From contig JBKJKJ010000067.1 of NCBI GenBank assembly GCA_046597455.1, forward strand, positions 1 to 5,788: a DNA stretch of 5,788 bases, read 5' to 3'. The notes below the pieces were generated by a model. The model saw only the letters and a list, made by a program, of their open reading frames with translations, ran no database searches and was not told where the DNA came from. Positions 1 to 5,617 of this stretch are shown piece after piece. The first letter of the stretch is position 1; every line of letters starts with the position of its first letter. Position numbers and translations under genes: made by a program. The DNA comes from JAQGMV01 sp046597455 (lineage in GTDB: Bacteria > Pseudomonadota > Gammaproteobacteria > Burkholderiales > SG8-41).

Positions 1-48
1 TTATGAAGATTCAGGAATCATGACATTTACCGTGACACAGTACAACTA
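1..48. other. AT-rich flank left of the putative IS end
   Basis: These bases are about 35% GC (17 of 48 by hand count), clearly lower than the GC-rich genes that follow. No reading frame here can be recognised. The stretch ends in a TA dinucleotide at 47-48, which is where an IS630/Tc1-type element would be expected to begin because that group inserts at and duplicates TA. A weak promoter-like pair (ATGACA at 20-25, TACAAC at 41-46) has only a 15-nt spacer, so I do not call it a promoter. Confidence 0.4.
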
Positions 49-166
49 GTGTTCTGTCCCGTTAATGTCTGGTACTGTGCGATATCCTCGTTCCGGAGAG
101 ATCGCAATGGGTCGACAGATGTCGCAGTTGACGCTCAGCGCAGACGAACGTTCGCAATTGGAATCG
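49..166 (+). mobile_element. Left-end remnant of an IS630-type insertion sequence
   Basis: Directly after the TA at 47-48 comes a non-coding leader starting GTGTTCTGTCCCGTTAATG, then a ribosome binding site and an ATG at 107. The first codons read MGRQMSQLTLSADERSQLES. From memory this matches the usual start of IS630-family transposases (a MGRP...LxLSxxER..LE pattern just before the helix-turn-helix). The similarity stops at about codon 20, where dioxygenase sequence takes over. The rest of the transposase and the right inverted repeat are absent from the window, so this is only the left tip of an element, left behind by a deletion or recombination. The left boundary at 49 is inferred from the TA and cannot be confirmed without the other terminal repeat. 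The family assignment rests on recognising a short peptide, so it is moderate. Confidence 0.55.
95..100 (+). promoter_or_regulatory. Ribosome binding site of the chimeric ORF
   Basis: GGAGAG lies 6 nt before the ATG at 107. It supports that ATG over the earlier in-frame ATG at 65, which has no comparable site. The signal appears to belong to the IS transposase and now serves the fused dioxygenase remnant. Confidence 0.6.
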
Positions 167-682
167 ACGTTTCGGCCGCAGCCTTCGCTCGCGGTGATCC
201 TGCATGCGCTGGTGATGCCGACCGACGGCGGAGAAACCTGCTTCGCCAACTTGGCCGCCGCATACGCGGCGCTGCCGGAGCGTGAGAAAGCGGAGCTCGA
301 AGACGTTCGCGTCGTCCATAGTTGGGAGCTTTCGCGGCTTCGCGCCGGGACGAAAGCCACGCCGGAAGAGATCGCTGATGCGCCGCCGATGACGCATCCG
401 CTGGTCCGCACGGTTCCGGAGACCGGCCGCAAAGCGCTCTTCATGGGCGAGCACGCGGCTCACTTCGAAGGCCAGCCGGAGGAAGTCGGCCGTGCCCGGC
501 TGGAACAGCTGCAAGCGCACGCCGTCGAGGAGCGCTTCGTCTACCGCCACAAGTGGCGCGCCGGTGATCTCCTCATGTGGGACAACCGCTGCCTCCTGCA
601 TCGCGCGAACACCAACTTCGACGCCGCGCGGTTCCCGCGCGTCCTACAGCGTACTTGCCTACAGGGAACGGCGCCGGCCTGA
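107..682 (+). pseudogene. 5'-truncated TauD/TfdA dioxygenase fused to transposase start
   Basis: The 191-residue open frame is a chimera. Residues 1 to about 20 look like an IS630-type transposase N-terminus. Residues from about 21 to the end are the C-terminal two thirds of a TauD/TfdA-family Fe(II)/2-oxoglutarate dioxygenase. Dioxygenase landmarks are FRPQPSLAVILHA (22-34), the GGET motif with Thr44 (a 2-oxoglutarate contact in TauD), THPLVRTVPETGRKALFMG (96-114), and WDNRCLLHRA with His165, the distal iron ligand. Arg178 and Arg182 in RVLQR match the 2-oxoglutarate- and substrate-binding arginines. Aligning Thr44 with TauD Thr126 without gaps puts Gln17 and Glu19 where the HxD iron ligands should be. 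The first ~80-100 residues of a normal ~280-residue enzyme are missing. The protein could be translated but should not bind iron normally. The original substrate cannot be told. The next gene begins 53 nt downstream, so the intact ancestor may have been part of the same operon. Confidence 0.75.
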
Positions 683-726
683 TCGCCTTTTTGCGTTGCC
701 GCAGCAGACGCTGTTTCCGGTCGACT

Positions 727-730
727 GGAG
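727..730 (+). promoter_or_regulatory. Ribosome binding site of the first Bug gene
   Basis: GGAG sits 5 nt before the ATG at 736. It fixes the start there. The frame is open further upstream to 577, but that extension overlaps the dioxygenase remnant, is arginine-rich and would bury the signal peptide. Confidence 0.6.
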
Positions 731-735
731 CCCCG

Positions 736-1707
736 ATGCACCCATGTCGCACCGCTCTGCCTGCTTTGCTTCTTGCGATGTCCACCACGGCGATCGCTGC
801 TGAATCGGCCGCCGCCTACCCGACGAAACCTATTCGGATCATCGTGCCGTTCGCAGCGGGCGGCGGCACGGATCTCATCGCCCGCCTGACTGCACAGAAG
901 CTGACAGATGCATGGGGTCAGCAGGTCATCGTCGACAACCGGCCGGGCGCAGGCGGTCTCATCGGCACCGAAATGGGCGTGCGCGCGGCGCCCGACGGCT
1001 ATACGTTGACGCTGATGGGCAATAGCTACACGGTGAATCCGGCGTTCTACAAGCTCAGCTACGATTCGATCAACGACATCACGCCGATCGCGCAGACGTC
1101 GCAGGGCCCCTTCGTCGTTACCGTGCACCCCGGCTTGGCGGCGAAATCGGTGAAGGAGCTGATCGCGCTCACCAAGTCGAAGCCCGGCGAGCTGAGTTAT
1201 GCGTCGAGCGGTGCGGGGAGCATCACGCATCTCTCTAGCGAGCTCTTTGTCCGGATTGCCGGCATCAAGCTCGTACACGTGCCGTACAAGGGCACCGGAC
1301 CCGCGCTCGTCGATACCGTCGCCGGACAGGTGGCGCTCTTTTTCGGCGACGCGCCGCCGACGCTGCCGCACGTCAAGGCCGGCCGCCTGCGCGCTCTTGC
1401 AGTGACGACGCGTGAGCGCATCGCGGCAGTGCCGGAGGTGCCAACGCTGAACGAAGCCGGCGTGCCCGGCTACGACGTGATGCTGTGGCAGGGGATGATC
1501 GGCCCCAAAGGCCTGCCGATCGCGATCGTGACGAAGTTGCACGATGAGATCGTTCGTGCGTTCGGCGCGAAGGACATGGTCGCCCGCTTCGTGAACGACG
1601 GCATTTCGCCGTCGAACGCGACACCCGCGGAGTTCGGTGCGCGCATACGCAACGAGACGCAAATCTGGCGCAAGGTCGTGGGTGAGACCGGAATCAAGCT
1701 GGAGTAG
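736..1707 (+). CDS. Bug/TctC-family periplasmic solute-binding protein (copy 1)
   Basis: This 323-residue protein has the standard length of the Bug (TctC) family of periplasmic receptors, which bind small carboxylates or related polar solutes. A signal peptide covers about residues 1-27 (Arg5, hydrophobic LPALLLAM, then a small-residue cleavage region near AIAA or SAAA). The mature protein starts with the family signature YPTKPIRIIVPFAAGGGTD (28-46), whose glycine loop helps hold the ligand. Further landmarks are WGQQVIVDNRPGAGG (60-74), APDGYT (85-90), YASSGAGS (155-162, second ligand loop), HVPYKGTGPA (181-190), VPTLNEAGVPGYD (235-247) and a closing helix rich in charged residues. ATG at 736 is chosen for its GGAG and for placing the signal peptide at the N-terminus. 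It is followed, 39 nt later, by a GatC-like gene and an amidase, which suggests the ligand could be an amide. No TctA/TctB membrane partner is present. The ligand is not predictable from sequence. Confidence 0.93.
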   Translation: MHPCRTALPALLLAMSTTAIAAESAAAYPTKPIRIIVPFAAGGGTDLIARLTAQKLTDAWGQQVIVDNRPGAGGLIGTEMGVRAAPDGYTLTLMGNSYTVNPAFYKLSYDSINDITPIAQTSQGPFVVTVHPGLAAKSVKELIALTKSKPGELSYASSGAGSITHLSSELFVRIAGIKLVHVPYKGTGPALVDTVAGQVALFFGDAPPTLPHVKAGRLRALAVTTRERIAAVPEVPTLNEAGVPGYDVMLWQGMIGPKGLPIAIVTKLHDEIVRAFGAKDMVARFVNDGISPSNATPAEFGARIRNETQIWRKVVGETGIKLE

Positions 1708-1711
1708 AACC

Positions 1712-1725
1712 GGCGCCCCTGCGCC
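1712..1725. other. Intercistronic GC hairpin after the first Bug gene
   Basis: GGCGC-CCCT-GCGCC can form a perfect 5-bp all-GC stem with a 4-nt loop. It starts 4 nt after the Bug stop codon and ends 7 nt before the ribosome binding site of the next gene. It is followed by ATCTTTC rather than a proper T-run, so it is not a convincing terminator. It may instead protect the 3' end of the binding-protein message, or cause partial termination so that the receptor is made in excess of the downstream enzymes. The function is inferred. Confidence 0.4.
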
Positions 1726-1732
1726 ATCTTTC

Positions 1733-1740
1733 GGAGGAGA
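1733..1740 (+). promoter_or_regulatory. Strong ribosome binding site deciding a TTG start
   Basis: GGAGGAGA is the best Shine-Dalgarno sequence in the window. It lies 6 nt before the TTG at 1747. This spacing is the main reason for accepting TTG as the start; the first in-frame ATG (1780) has no good site and would delete the first helix. Confidence 0.7.
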
Positions 1741-1746
1741 ACTCGA

Positions 1747-1944
1747 TTGGACAAGATCACGCCTGATCTCATTAGGCTCATGGCTTCGCGCCTGCGCGGC
1801 CTCGACGTGACCGAGGAGCGCGCTGCGCAGCTTGCGAACGAAGTCGCACGAGTGAACGACGCGGCACGCGCTGCGGGCGCCGGCAACGGCTTGAACGACG
1901 AGCCGAGCCGTTATGCGGTGACCCTGGCTGGGCTGAAGCGATGA
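1747..1944 (+). CDS. Small GatC/AtzG-like amidase-associated protein
   Basis: This 65-residue protein starts at TTG behind a GGAGGAGA site and ends in a 4-nt ATGA overlap with the amidase. It is mostly helical: an N-terminal helix (DLIRLMASRLRGL, 7-19), then TEERAAQLANEVARVNDAARAAG (22-44), then an extended tail with DEPSRYAVTL (51-60). Length, helix pattern and acidic-Pro tail fit the GatC/AtzG-like group (DUF4089 type), small proteins that wrap around an amidase partner. In the known AtzE-AtzG pair of cyanuric acid breakdown the small subunit is needed for a functional amidase; GatC does the same for GatA. Here the overlap implies translational coupling and near-equal production with the amidase. 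No signal peptide or membrane segment is seen, so it should be cytosolic. No GatB is nearby, so a role in tRNA amidation is unlikely. The family call rests on context as much as on sequence, since these proteins diverge quickly. Confidence 0.7.
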   Translation: MDKITPDLIRLMASRLRGLDVTEERAAQLANEVARVNDAARAAGAGNGLNDEPSRYAVTLAGLKR

Positions 1945-3401
1945 AAAACGCCGATCTCCTGAATCTCAGCCTGTGCGAAGTGGCAGACGCGATCCGCCGC
2001 AAGAAAGTGTCTTCACTCGAAGTGACGCGCGCGTGCATCGAGCAGGCGCATGCGGTGCAACCGCGCATCAACTGCTTCATCGCACTGGAAGGCGATGACG
2101 CACTCAAGACCGCGCGCGCAGCCGACCGGACGCTACGCTCCGGTGCGAAGCTCGGTCCACTGCACGGGGTGCCGCTCGCGCACAAGGACATGTTCTACCG
2201 CGCCGGCCGCGTGTCGACGGGCGGCAGCAAGGTGCTCCGTGACTTCCGTCCGACGACCACCGCCACGGTCGCCGAACGCCTCGACGCAGCCGGCGCCATC
2301 TGGCTCGGCAATCTCAACATGGCTGAGCTTGCGGCGAATCCCACGGGCCACAACGAGCACTGGGGCGATTGCCGCAACCCGTGGAACACGGACCACATCA
2401 CCGGAGGCTCGTCGAGCGGTTCGGGCGCTGCTGTCGCGGCGCGGACGTGCTACGGCGCGCTCGGATCGGATACGGGCGGATCGATTCGACTCCCGGCCGC
2501 CGCGAACGGCGTCGTAGGACTGAAACCCACGTACGGCCGCGTAAGCCGCTATTCGGTCCTGCCTCGCGTGTGGTCGCTCGACACCGTGGGCCCGCTCGCG
2601 CGTACGGTGCGCGATTGCGCTCGCATCACGCGCGTGATCGCCGGCGCTGACGAACGCGACGCGACAGCGAGTGCGGAGCCGGTCCCCAATTACGAGCGAC
2701 TGCTCGACGGAAAGATCAAGGGCTTGCGAATCGGCGTGCCGACGAGTCACTTCCACGACGACATCGCAGACGACGTTCGCCGGCGCATGGAAGACAGCGT
2801 CGCGGTCCTGGCGAAGCTCGGCGCGCGCATCGTCCACGTCCCGGTGCCCGATCTTCAGCACCTGTATAACCTCACGAACGCGATCGGCCAGGTCGAGTCC
2901 GCCGCGATCTACGCGAAGTGGATGCGCGAGCGACCCGAAGATTTTTCTCTCGTGGTTCGCACGCGTACCCAGGCCGGTTACTTCGTGCCGGCGGTGAGCT
3001 ATGTCGAAGCGCTGAACGCGCGGCCGCGCATCACGGCGGAATTCGTCGACGCCGTGTTCGGCAAAGTCGACGTGCTGCACACCCCCGTGATGACGATGCC
3101 CGTCCCGACGCTCGCGGACACCGAGTCCGGCGGGCCGGGCCAAGTCATGGCGATGCTCGCGCGCATCACCCGCAACACACGTCCAATCAATTTTCTCGGG
3201 CTGCCGGCGCTGGCGCTGCCGGCGGGATTCTCCGACAGCGGGCTTCCGGTCTCGTTTCAGCTGGTCGGCCGCCCATTCGCCGAGGACCTGCTCTTTAAAG
3301 TCGGGGACGCATACCAGCGGGAAACCACATGGCACCGGGAAGCGCCTTCGATGACCCGCACTGACGACGCAGTCGGCAGTCGGGCTGCCGTCGCGGCCTG
3401 A
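1941..3401 (+). CDS. Amidase-signature hydrolase (AtzE/GatA-like)
   Basis: This 486-residue enzyme hydrolyses a C-N amide (or related) bond using the Ser-cisSer-Lys triad of the amidase-signature family. The triad is intact: Lys82 in LAHKDMF, cis-Ser157 in GGSSSGSG (155-162) and nucleophile Ser181 in GSDTGGSIRLPAA (175-187). The spacings of 75 and 24 residues match GatA-type enzymes. Other family landmarks are LHGVPLAHKD (74-83), NPWNTDHITGGSS (146-158), GLKPTYGRVSRYSVLP (193-208), LDTVGPLARTVRD (213-225), NFLGLPALALPAG (417-429) and LPVSFQLVGRPFAEDLL (435-451). The end (471-486) is a short non-conserved tail. There is no signal peptide, so it acts in the cytosol. The start ATG overlaps the stop of the GatC-like gene. 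Absence of gatB and the flanking Bug receptors argue for catabolism of an imported amide rather than Gln-tRNA formation. The substrate is unknown; 1-carboxybiuret (AtzE) is only an example of what relatives use. Confidence 0.92.
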   Translation: MKNADLLNLSLCEVADAIRRKKVSSLEVTRACIEQAHAVQPRINCFIALEGDDALKTARAADRTLRSGAKLGPLHGVPLAHKDMFYRAGRVSTGGSKVLRDFRPTTTATVAERLDAAGAIWLGNLNMAELAANPTGHNEHWGDCRNPWNTDHITGGSSSGSGAAVAARTCYGALGSDTGGSIRLPAAANGVVGLKPTYGRVSRYSVLPRVWSLDTVGPLARTVRDCARITRVIAGADERDATASAEPVPNYERLLDGKIKGLRIGVPTSHFHDDIADDVRRRMEDSVAVLAKLGARIVHVPVPDLQHLYNLTNAIGQVESAAIYAKWMRERPEDFSLVVRTRTQAGYFVPAVSYVEALNARPRITAEFVDAVFGKVDVLHTPVMTMPVPTLADTESGGPGQVMAMLARITRNTRPINFLGLPALALPAGFSDSGLPVSFQLVGRPFAEDLLFKVGDAYQRETTWHREAPSMTRTDDAVGSRAAVAA

Positions 3402-3436
3402 CGTCCATTTGACCGAAGAAGCCATAGATGATCGAC

Positions 3437-3440
3437 GGAG
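3437..3440 (+). promoter_or_regulatory. Ribosome binding site of the second Bug gene
   Basis: GGAG lies 7 nt before the ATG at 3448. The frame is open back to a TTG at 3409, but that extension (charged, EEAIDDRRR) would sit in front of the signal peptide and has no ribosome binding site of its own. Confidence 0.6.
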
Positions 3441-3447
3441 ATTACGC

Positions 3448-4446
3448 ATGAGCACAGGCACGTTGCGGTTCATCGCTCTCGTTACTGCATTTGCGGCCGC
3501 GCACGGACTCGCACGCGCGCAAACCGCGTCGCCGCCTGCGTATCCGACGAAATCGGTGCGCATGCTGGTGCCGTTTCCGCCGGGCGGCGGCACGGACTTC
3601 ATCGCGCGGCTGGTCGGGCAAAAACTGACCGAGATGTGGGGACAGCAAGCGATCGTGGAGAACCGTCCCGGCGCCAGCATGATGATCGCCTCCGAGATCG
3701 TGGCCAAGGCACCGCCGGACGGATACACGATCATCATGTCGTCCTCAAATCACACCATCAATCCGAGCCTGTACTCGAACATCCCGTACGATACCATGGG
3801 CGACTTCGCGCCGGTCACGCTCGTCGGCACGTCACCTTTCGTCCTCGTCGTCCACCCGTCGCTGCCCGTCGCCAGCGTTAAAGAGCTGATCGACCTCGCG
3901 CGGTCGCGCAATGGACAGATCGCGTATGCATCCAGCGGCACGGGCGGGCCGCAGCAACTCGCGGGAGAGCTCTTCAAGATGATGGCGAAAGTCGACATGC
4001 TGCACGTGCCGTACAAGGGCAGCGGCCCGGCGGAGGTCGACCTCGTTGGCGGTCACGTCCAGGTCATGTTCGCAACAACGGTGTCAGCGGTACCCCAGAT
4101 CAAGGCCGGGCGCATGCGTGCATTGGCCGTCACCACGCTCAAGCGCGACAGCGCATTTTCGACCGTATTCCCCAACCTGCCGACCGTTGCGGAAGCGGGC
4201 GTGCCGGGTTACGAAGCCGGAAGCTGGTGGGGCATTCTCGTCCCGGGGCGCACAGCGCGCACCGTCATCAACAAGCTTCACGGCGACATTGCGAAGGTGC
4301 TTCAGATGCAGGATACGCGCACCAAGCTGATGAGCCAGGGCGGAGATCCCGGCGGTAACACGCCGGAACAGTTCACGGCGATGCTCCAGGAAGAGCTCAC
4401 GAAATGGGCGAAGCTCGTCAAGACGGCGAAGATCAAGATCGACTAA
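3448..4446 (+). CDS. Bug/TctC-family periplasmic solute-binding protein (copy 2)
   Basis: This 332-residue receptor carries a signal peptide (about residues 1-24, Arg7 then FIALVTAFAAAHG, probable cleavage after ARA). The Bug signature follows: AYPTKSVRMLVPFPPGGGTD (31-50), WGQQAIVENRPGAS (64-77), PPDGYT (89-94), YASSGTGGPQQLAGELF (160-176), HVPYKGSGPAEVD (186-198), RMRALAVTT (222-230) and VAEAGVPGYE (247-256). By eye it shares roughly half its residues with copy 1, so the two are old paralogues rather than a recent duplication. Ligand-loop positions differ: ENRPGASMM against DNRPGAGGL, and SSSNHTINPSLYS against MGNSYTVNPAFYK. They probably bind different ligands. The segment before VAEAG is slightly longer than usual (KRDSAFSTVFPNLPT). 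It begins 46 nt after the amidase stop, so it is likely in the same transcript. No TctA/TctB gene follows. Confidence 0.93.
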   Translation: MSTGTLRFIALVTAFAAAHGLARAQTASPPAYPTKSVRMLVPFPPGGGTDFIARLVGQKLTEMWGQQAIVENRPGASMMIASEIVAKAPPDGYTIIMSSSNHTINPSLYSNIPYDTMGDFAPVTLVGTSPFVLVVHPSLPVASVKELIDLARSRNGQIAYASSGTGGPQQLAGELFKMMAKVDMLHVPYKGSGPAEVDLVGGHVQVMFATTVSAVPQIKAGRMRALAVTTLKRDSAFSTVFPNLPTVAEAGVPGYEAGSWWGILVPGRTARTVINKLHGDIAKVLQMQDTRTKLMSQGGDPGGNTPEQFTAMLQEELTKWAKLVKTAKIKID

Positions 4447-4451
4447 GGTGT

Positions 4452-4476
4452 GTTTCCTCGTCCTTTGACGAAAAAC
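4452..4476. other. Imperfect hairpin just after the second Bug gene
   Basis: TCGTC (4458-4462) pairs with GACGA (4467-4471) around a CTTT loop. After a CC/A bulge the stem extends by GTTT (4452-4455) with AAAC (4473-4476), giving 9 bp in total. It starts 6 nt past the stop codon. There is no T-run on its 3' side for the + strand, so it is not a standard intrinsic terminator. It may mark the 3' end of the first transcript or stabilise it. A TTGACG resembling a -35 element (4465-4470) lies inside it but lacks a matching -10. Confidence 0.3.
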
Positions 4477-4555
4477 AGACGTGGTCCAATGGCGACAGCC
4501 GTGTTCCCCTGCACGAAGCCCGTCAAGCGGTTTTCTATGCTGCCGGCCTGCGCCC

Positions 4556-4576
4556 GCGGTCACATGAAACAACCGC
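4556..4576. promoter_or_regulatory. Possible LysR-type regulator site (T-N11-A dyad)
   Basis: GCGGT (4556-4560) and ACCGC (4572-4576) form an exact inverted repeat separated by 11 nt, which is the T-N11-A pattern bound by LysR-family regulators. It lies in the only sizeable intergenic gap, 58 nt before the start of the third Bug gene. LysR regulators commonly control Bug and catabolic genes. Such a short dyad has a real chance of arising at random in GC-rich DNA, and no regulator gene is in the window, so this is tentative. Confidence 0.3.
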
Positions 4577-4593
4577 CCGCAATCTGCTGCGGA

Positions 4594-4610
4594 AGTGGCC
4601 CTGAGCCACT
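4594..4610. other. Small hairpin in the leader of the third Bug gene
   Basis: AGTGGC-CCTGA-GCCACT gives a perfect 6-bp stem with a 5-nt loop. It ends 12 nt before the AGGA ribosome binding site at 4623-4626 of the downstream gene. No T-run follows, so it is not a terminator. It could influence translation of the third Bug gene if it is in the mRNA leader. The role is unproven. Confidence 0.35.
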
Positions 4611-4634
4611 CGCAGTAAACCGAGGAAGAATGTG

Positions 4635-5615
4635 ATGAAGAGAAAACTACGCGCGTGCCAAATCCTTGCCGTGCTGCTCGTGTCGATCAAGGGGCTTTGC
4701 GTAGCAGCGTCGGCTTACCCGACGAAGCCGATCCGCATCATCATTCCGTGGCCACCTGGCGGCGGCACGGATGTCACGACACGGTTCATCGCCGTCGAGC
4801 TGGACAAGCAGCTGAAACAAAGGGTGATCGTCGACAACCGCAGCGGCGCCGGCGGCATCGTCGGCATGCAGCTCGCCGCGCAGGCGCCGGCTGACGGCTA
4901 CACGATGATGGTGACGTCCACCGCGTATGGGTACCTGCTCCAGAAAACGGACGTCGATCTCGTCAAATCGTTCGACCCCGTCGCGATGTTCGGGATCAGC
5001 GGAGCCGCACTGGCGGTGACCCCGAGCCTTCCCGTGAAGTCCGTGAAGGAGCTGATCGCGCTCGCGAAGTCGCGGCCGGGCGCCCTGAACTACGCGTCGT
5101 CGGGCGTCGGCGCCTTCCTGCACATGAACGCGGAGCTGTTCAAGCTGATGGCCGGCGTCGACCTCGTGCACGTTCCATTCAAGGGCGCAGGCGATGCCAT
5201 TCCCGACGTGATGGCTGGCAACACGCAGCTTCTCATCAGCTCGGTGCCGGGGCTCTTGCCGCACATCAACAGCGGACGCTTGAGGGTCCTCGGCGTCGGC
5301 GGCACTAAACGTGATCCCACTCTGCCCAACGTGCCGACGATCAGCGAAGCGGGCGTGCCCGGATACGAAACCTATATCTGGTTCGGCATGTTTGCGCCGA
5401 AGGGCACACCTGCTGACGCCATTGCGAAAGTGCATGCAGCGACCACGGCTGCCTTGAAGTCCCCGCAAATCCTTAGCAAGTTCGAGGAGCAGGGGATCAT
5501 GCCCGTCCATTTGAGCTCTGCCGAGTTTGGGAAGCTCATGGTCACCGAGACCGCGAAATGGATGAAGGTCATAAAGGCCGCCAACATCAAGACAGAGGGA
5601 CGGCGCGGAGAATGA
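4635..5615 (+). CDS. Bug/TctC-family periplasmic solute-binding protein (copy 3)
   Basis: This 326-residue receptor begins at the ATG at 4635, 8 nt after AGGA at 4623-4626; the GTG directly before it is an alternative that adds one residue. The signal peptide is clear: KRKLR, hydrophobic ILAVLLVSIKGLCVAASA, probable cleavage after Ala27. The signature YPTKPIRIIIPWPPGGGTD (28-46) follows, then QRVIVDNRSGAGG (62-74), ADGYT (86-90), YASSGVGAFLHMNAELF (153-169), HVPFKGAGDAIPD (179-191) and PTISEAGVPGYE (234-245). It is the most divergent of the three: it has NRSGAGG instead of NRPGAGG and lacks the NPxxY segment that copies 1 and 2 carry after the first ligand loop, having YGYLLQKTDVD instead. 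A different ligand is therefore likely. The 188-nt gap before it suggests a possible promoter of its own. Its stop overlaps a start codon of the next, GatC-like gene (ATGA at 5612-5615), linking it to a second amidase-type module. Confidence 0.93.
   Translation: MKRKLRACQILAVLLVSIKGLCVAASAYPTKPIRIIIPWPPGGGTDVTTRFIAVELDKQLKQRVIVDNRSGAGGIVGMQLAAQAPADGYTMMVTSTAYGYLLQKTDVDLVKSFDPVAMFGISGAALAVTPSLPVKSVKELIALAKSRPGALNYASSGVGAFLHMNAELFKLMAGVDLVHVPFKGAGDAIPDVMAGNTQLLISSVPGLLPHINSGRLRVLGVGGTKRDPTLPNVPTISEAGVPGYETYIWFGMFAPKGTPADAIAKVHAATTAALKSPQILSKFEEQGIMPVHLSSAEFGKLMVTETAKWMKVIKAANIKTEGRRGE
5607..5610 (+). promoter_or_regulatory. Ribosome binding site choosing between two starts
   Basis: GGAG at the end of the third Bug gene lies 1 nt before the ATG at 5612 and 7 nt before the in-frame ATG at 5618. 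The 7-nt spacing favours 5618. The 5612 ATG, which overlaps the Bug stop as ATGA, is the alternative and would add Met-Thr. Confidence 0.5.
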
Positions 5616-5617
5616 CG

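Noticed and set aside
670..692. Possible terminator: GGCG (670-673) and CGCC (684-687) followed by five T's at the end of the dioxygenase remnant
   Set aside because: The stem is only 4 bp with a 10-nt loop; too weak to support an intrinsic terminator despite the T-run.
577..735. N-terminal extension of the first Bug gene back to 577
   Set aside because: It overlaps the dioxygenase remnant, is arginine-rich, lacks a ribosome binding site, and would place 53 residues before the signal peptide. The ATG at 736 has GGAG at proper spacing.
541..1662. Long minus-strand open frame (373 codons) opposite the first Bug gene
   Set aside because: Same shadow effect. The + strand product has a signal peptide and full family signatures, while this one has none.
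1941..3401. True GatA of the tRNA-dependent amidotransferase
   Set aside because: The length and triad fit GatA, but there is no gatB. The neighbours are periplasmic receptors and the small partner looks AtzG-like, so a catabolic amidase is more likely.
2133..3737. Long minus-strand open frame (534 codons) opposite the amidase
   Set aside because: It is a GC-rich antisense shadow: no domain is recognisable, it is rich in Arg/Ala/His, and it spans the end of one clear gene and the start of another.
4465..4493. TTGACG as a -35 element with a -10 near 4487-4493
   Set aside because: The candidate -10 sequences at 16-17 nt (CAATGG, AATGGC) match the consensus poorly.
4450..4635. Open frame of 61 codons filling the intergenic gap
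   Set aside because: It starts at GTG without a ribosome binding site and has an odd Cys/Pro/Arg-rich composition with no recognisable similarity; more likely chance in GC-rich DNA.
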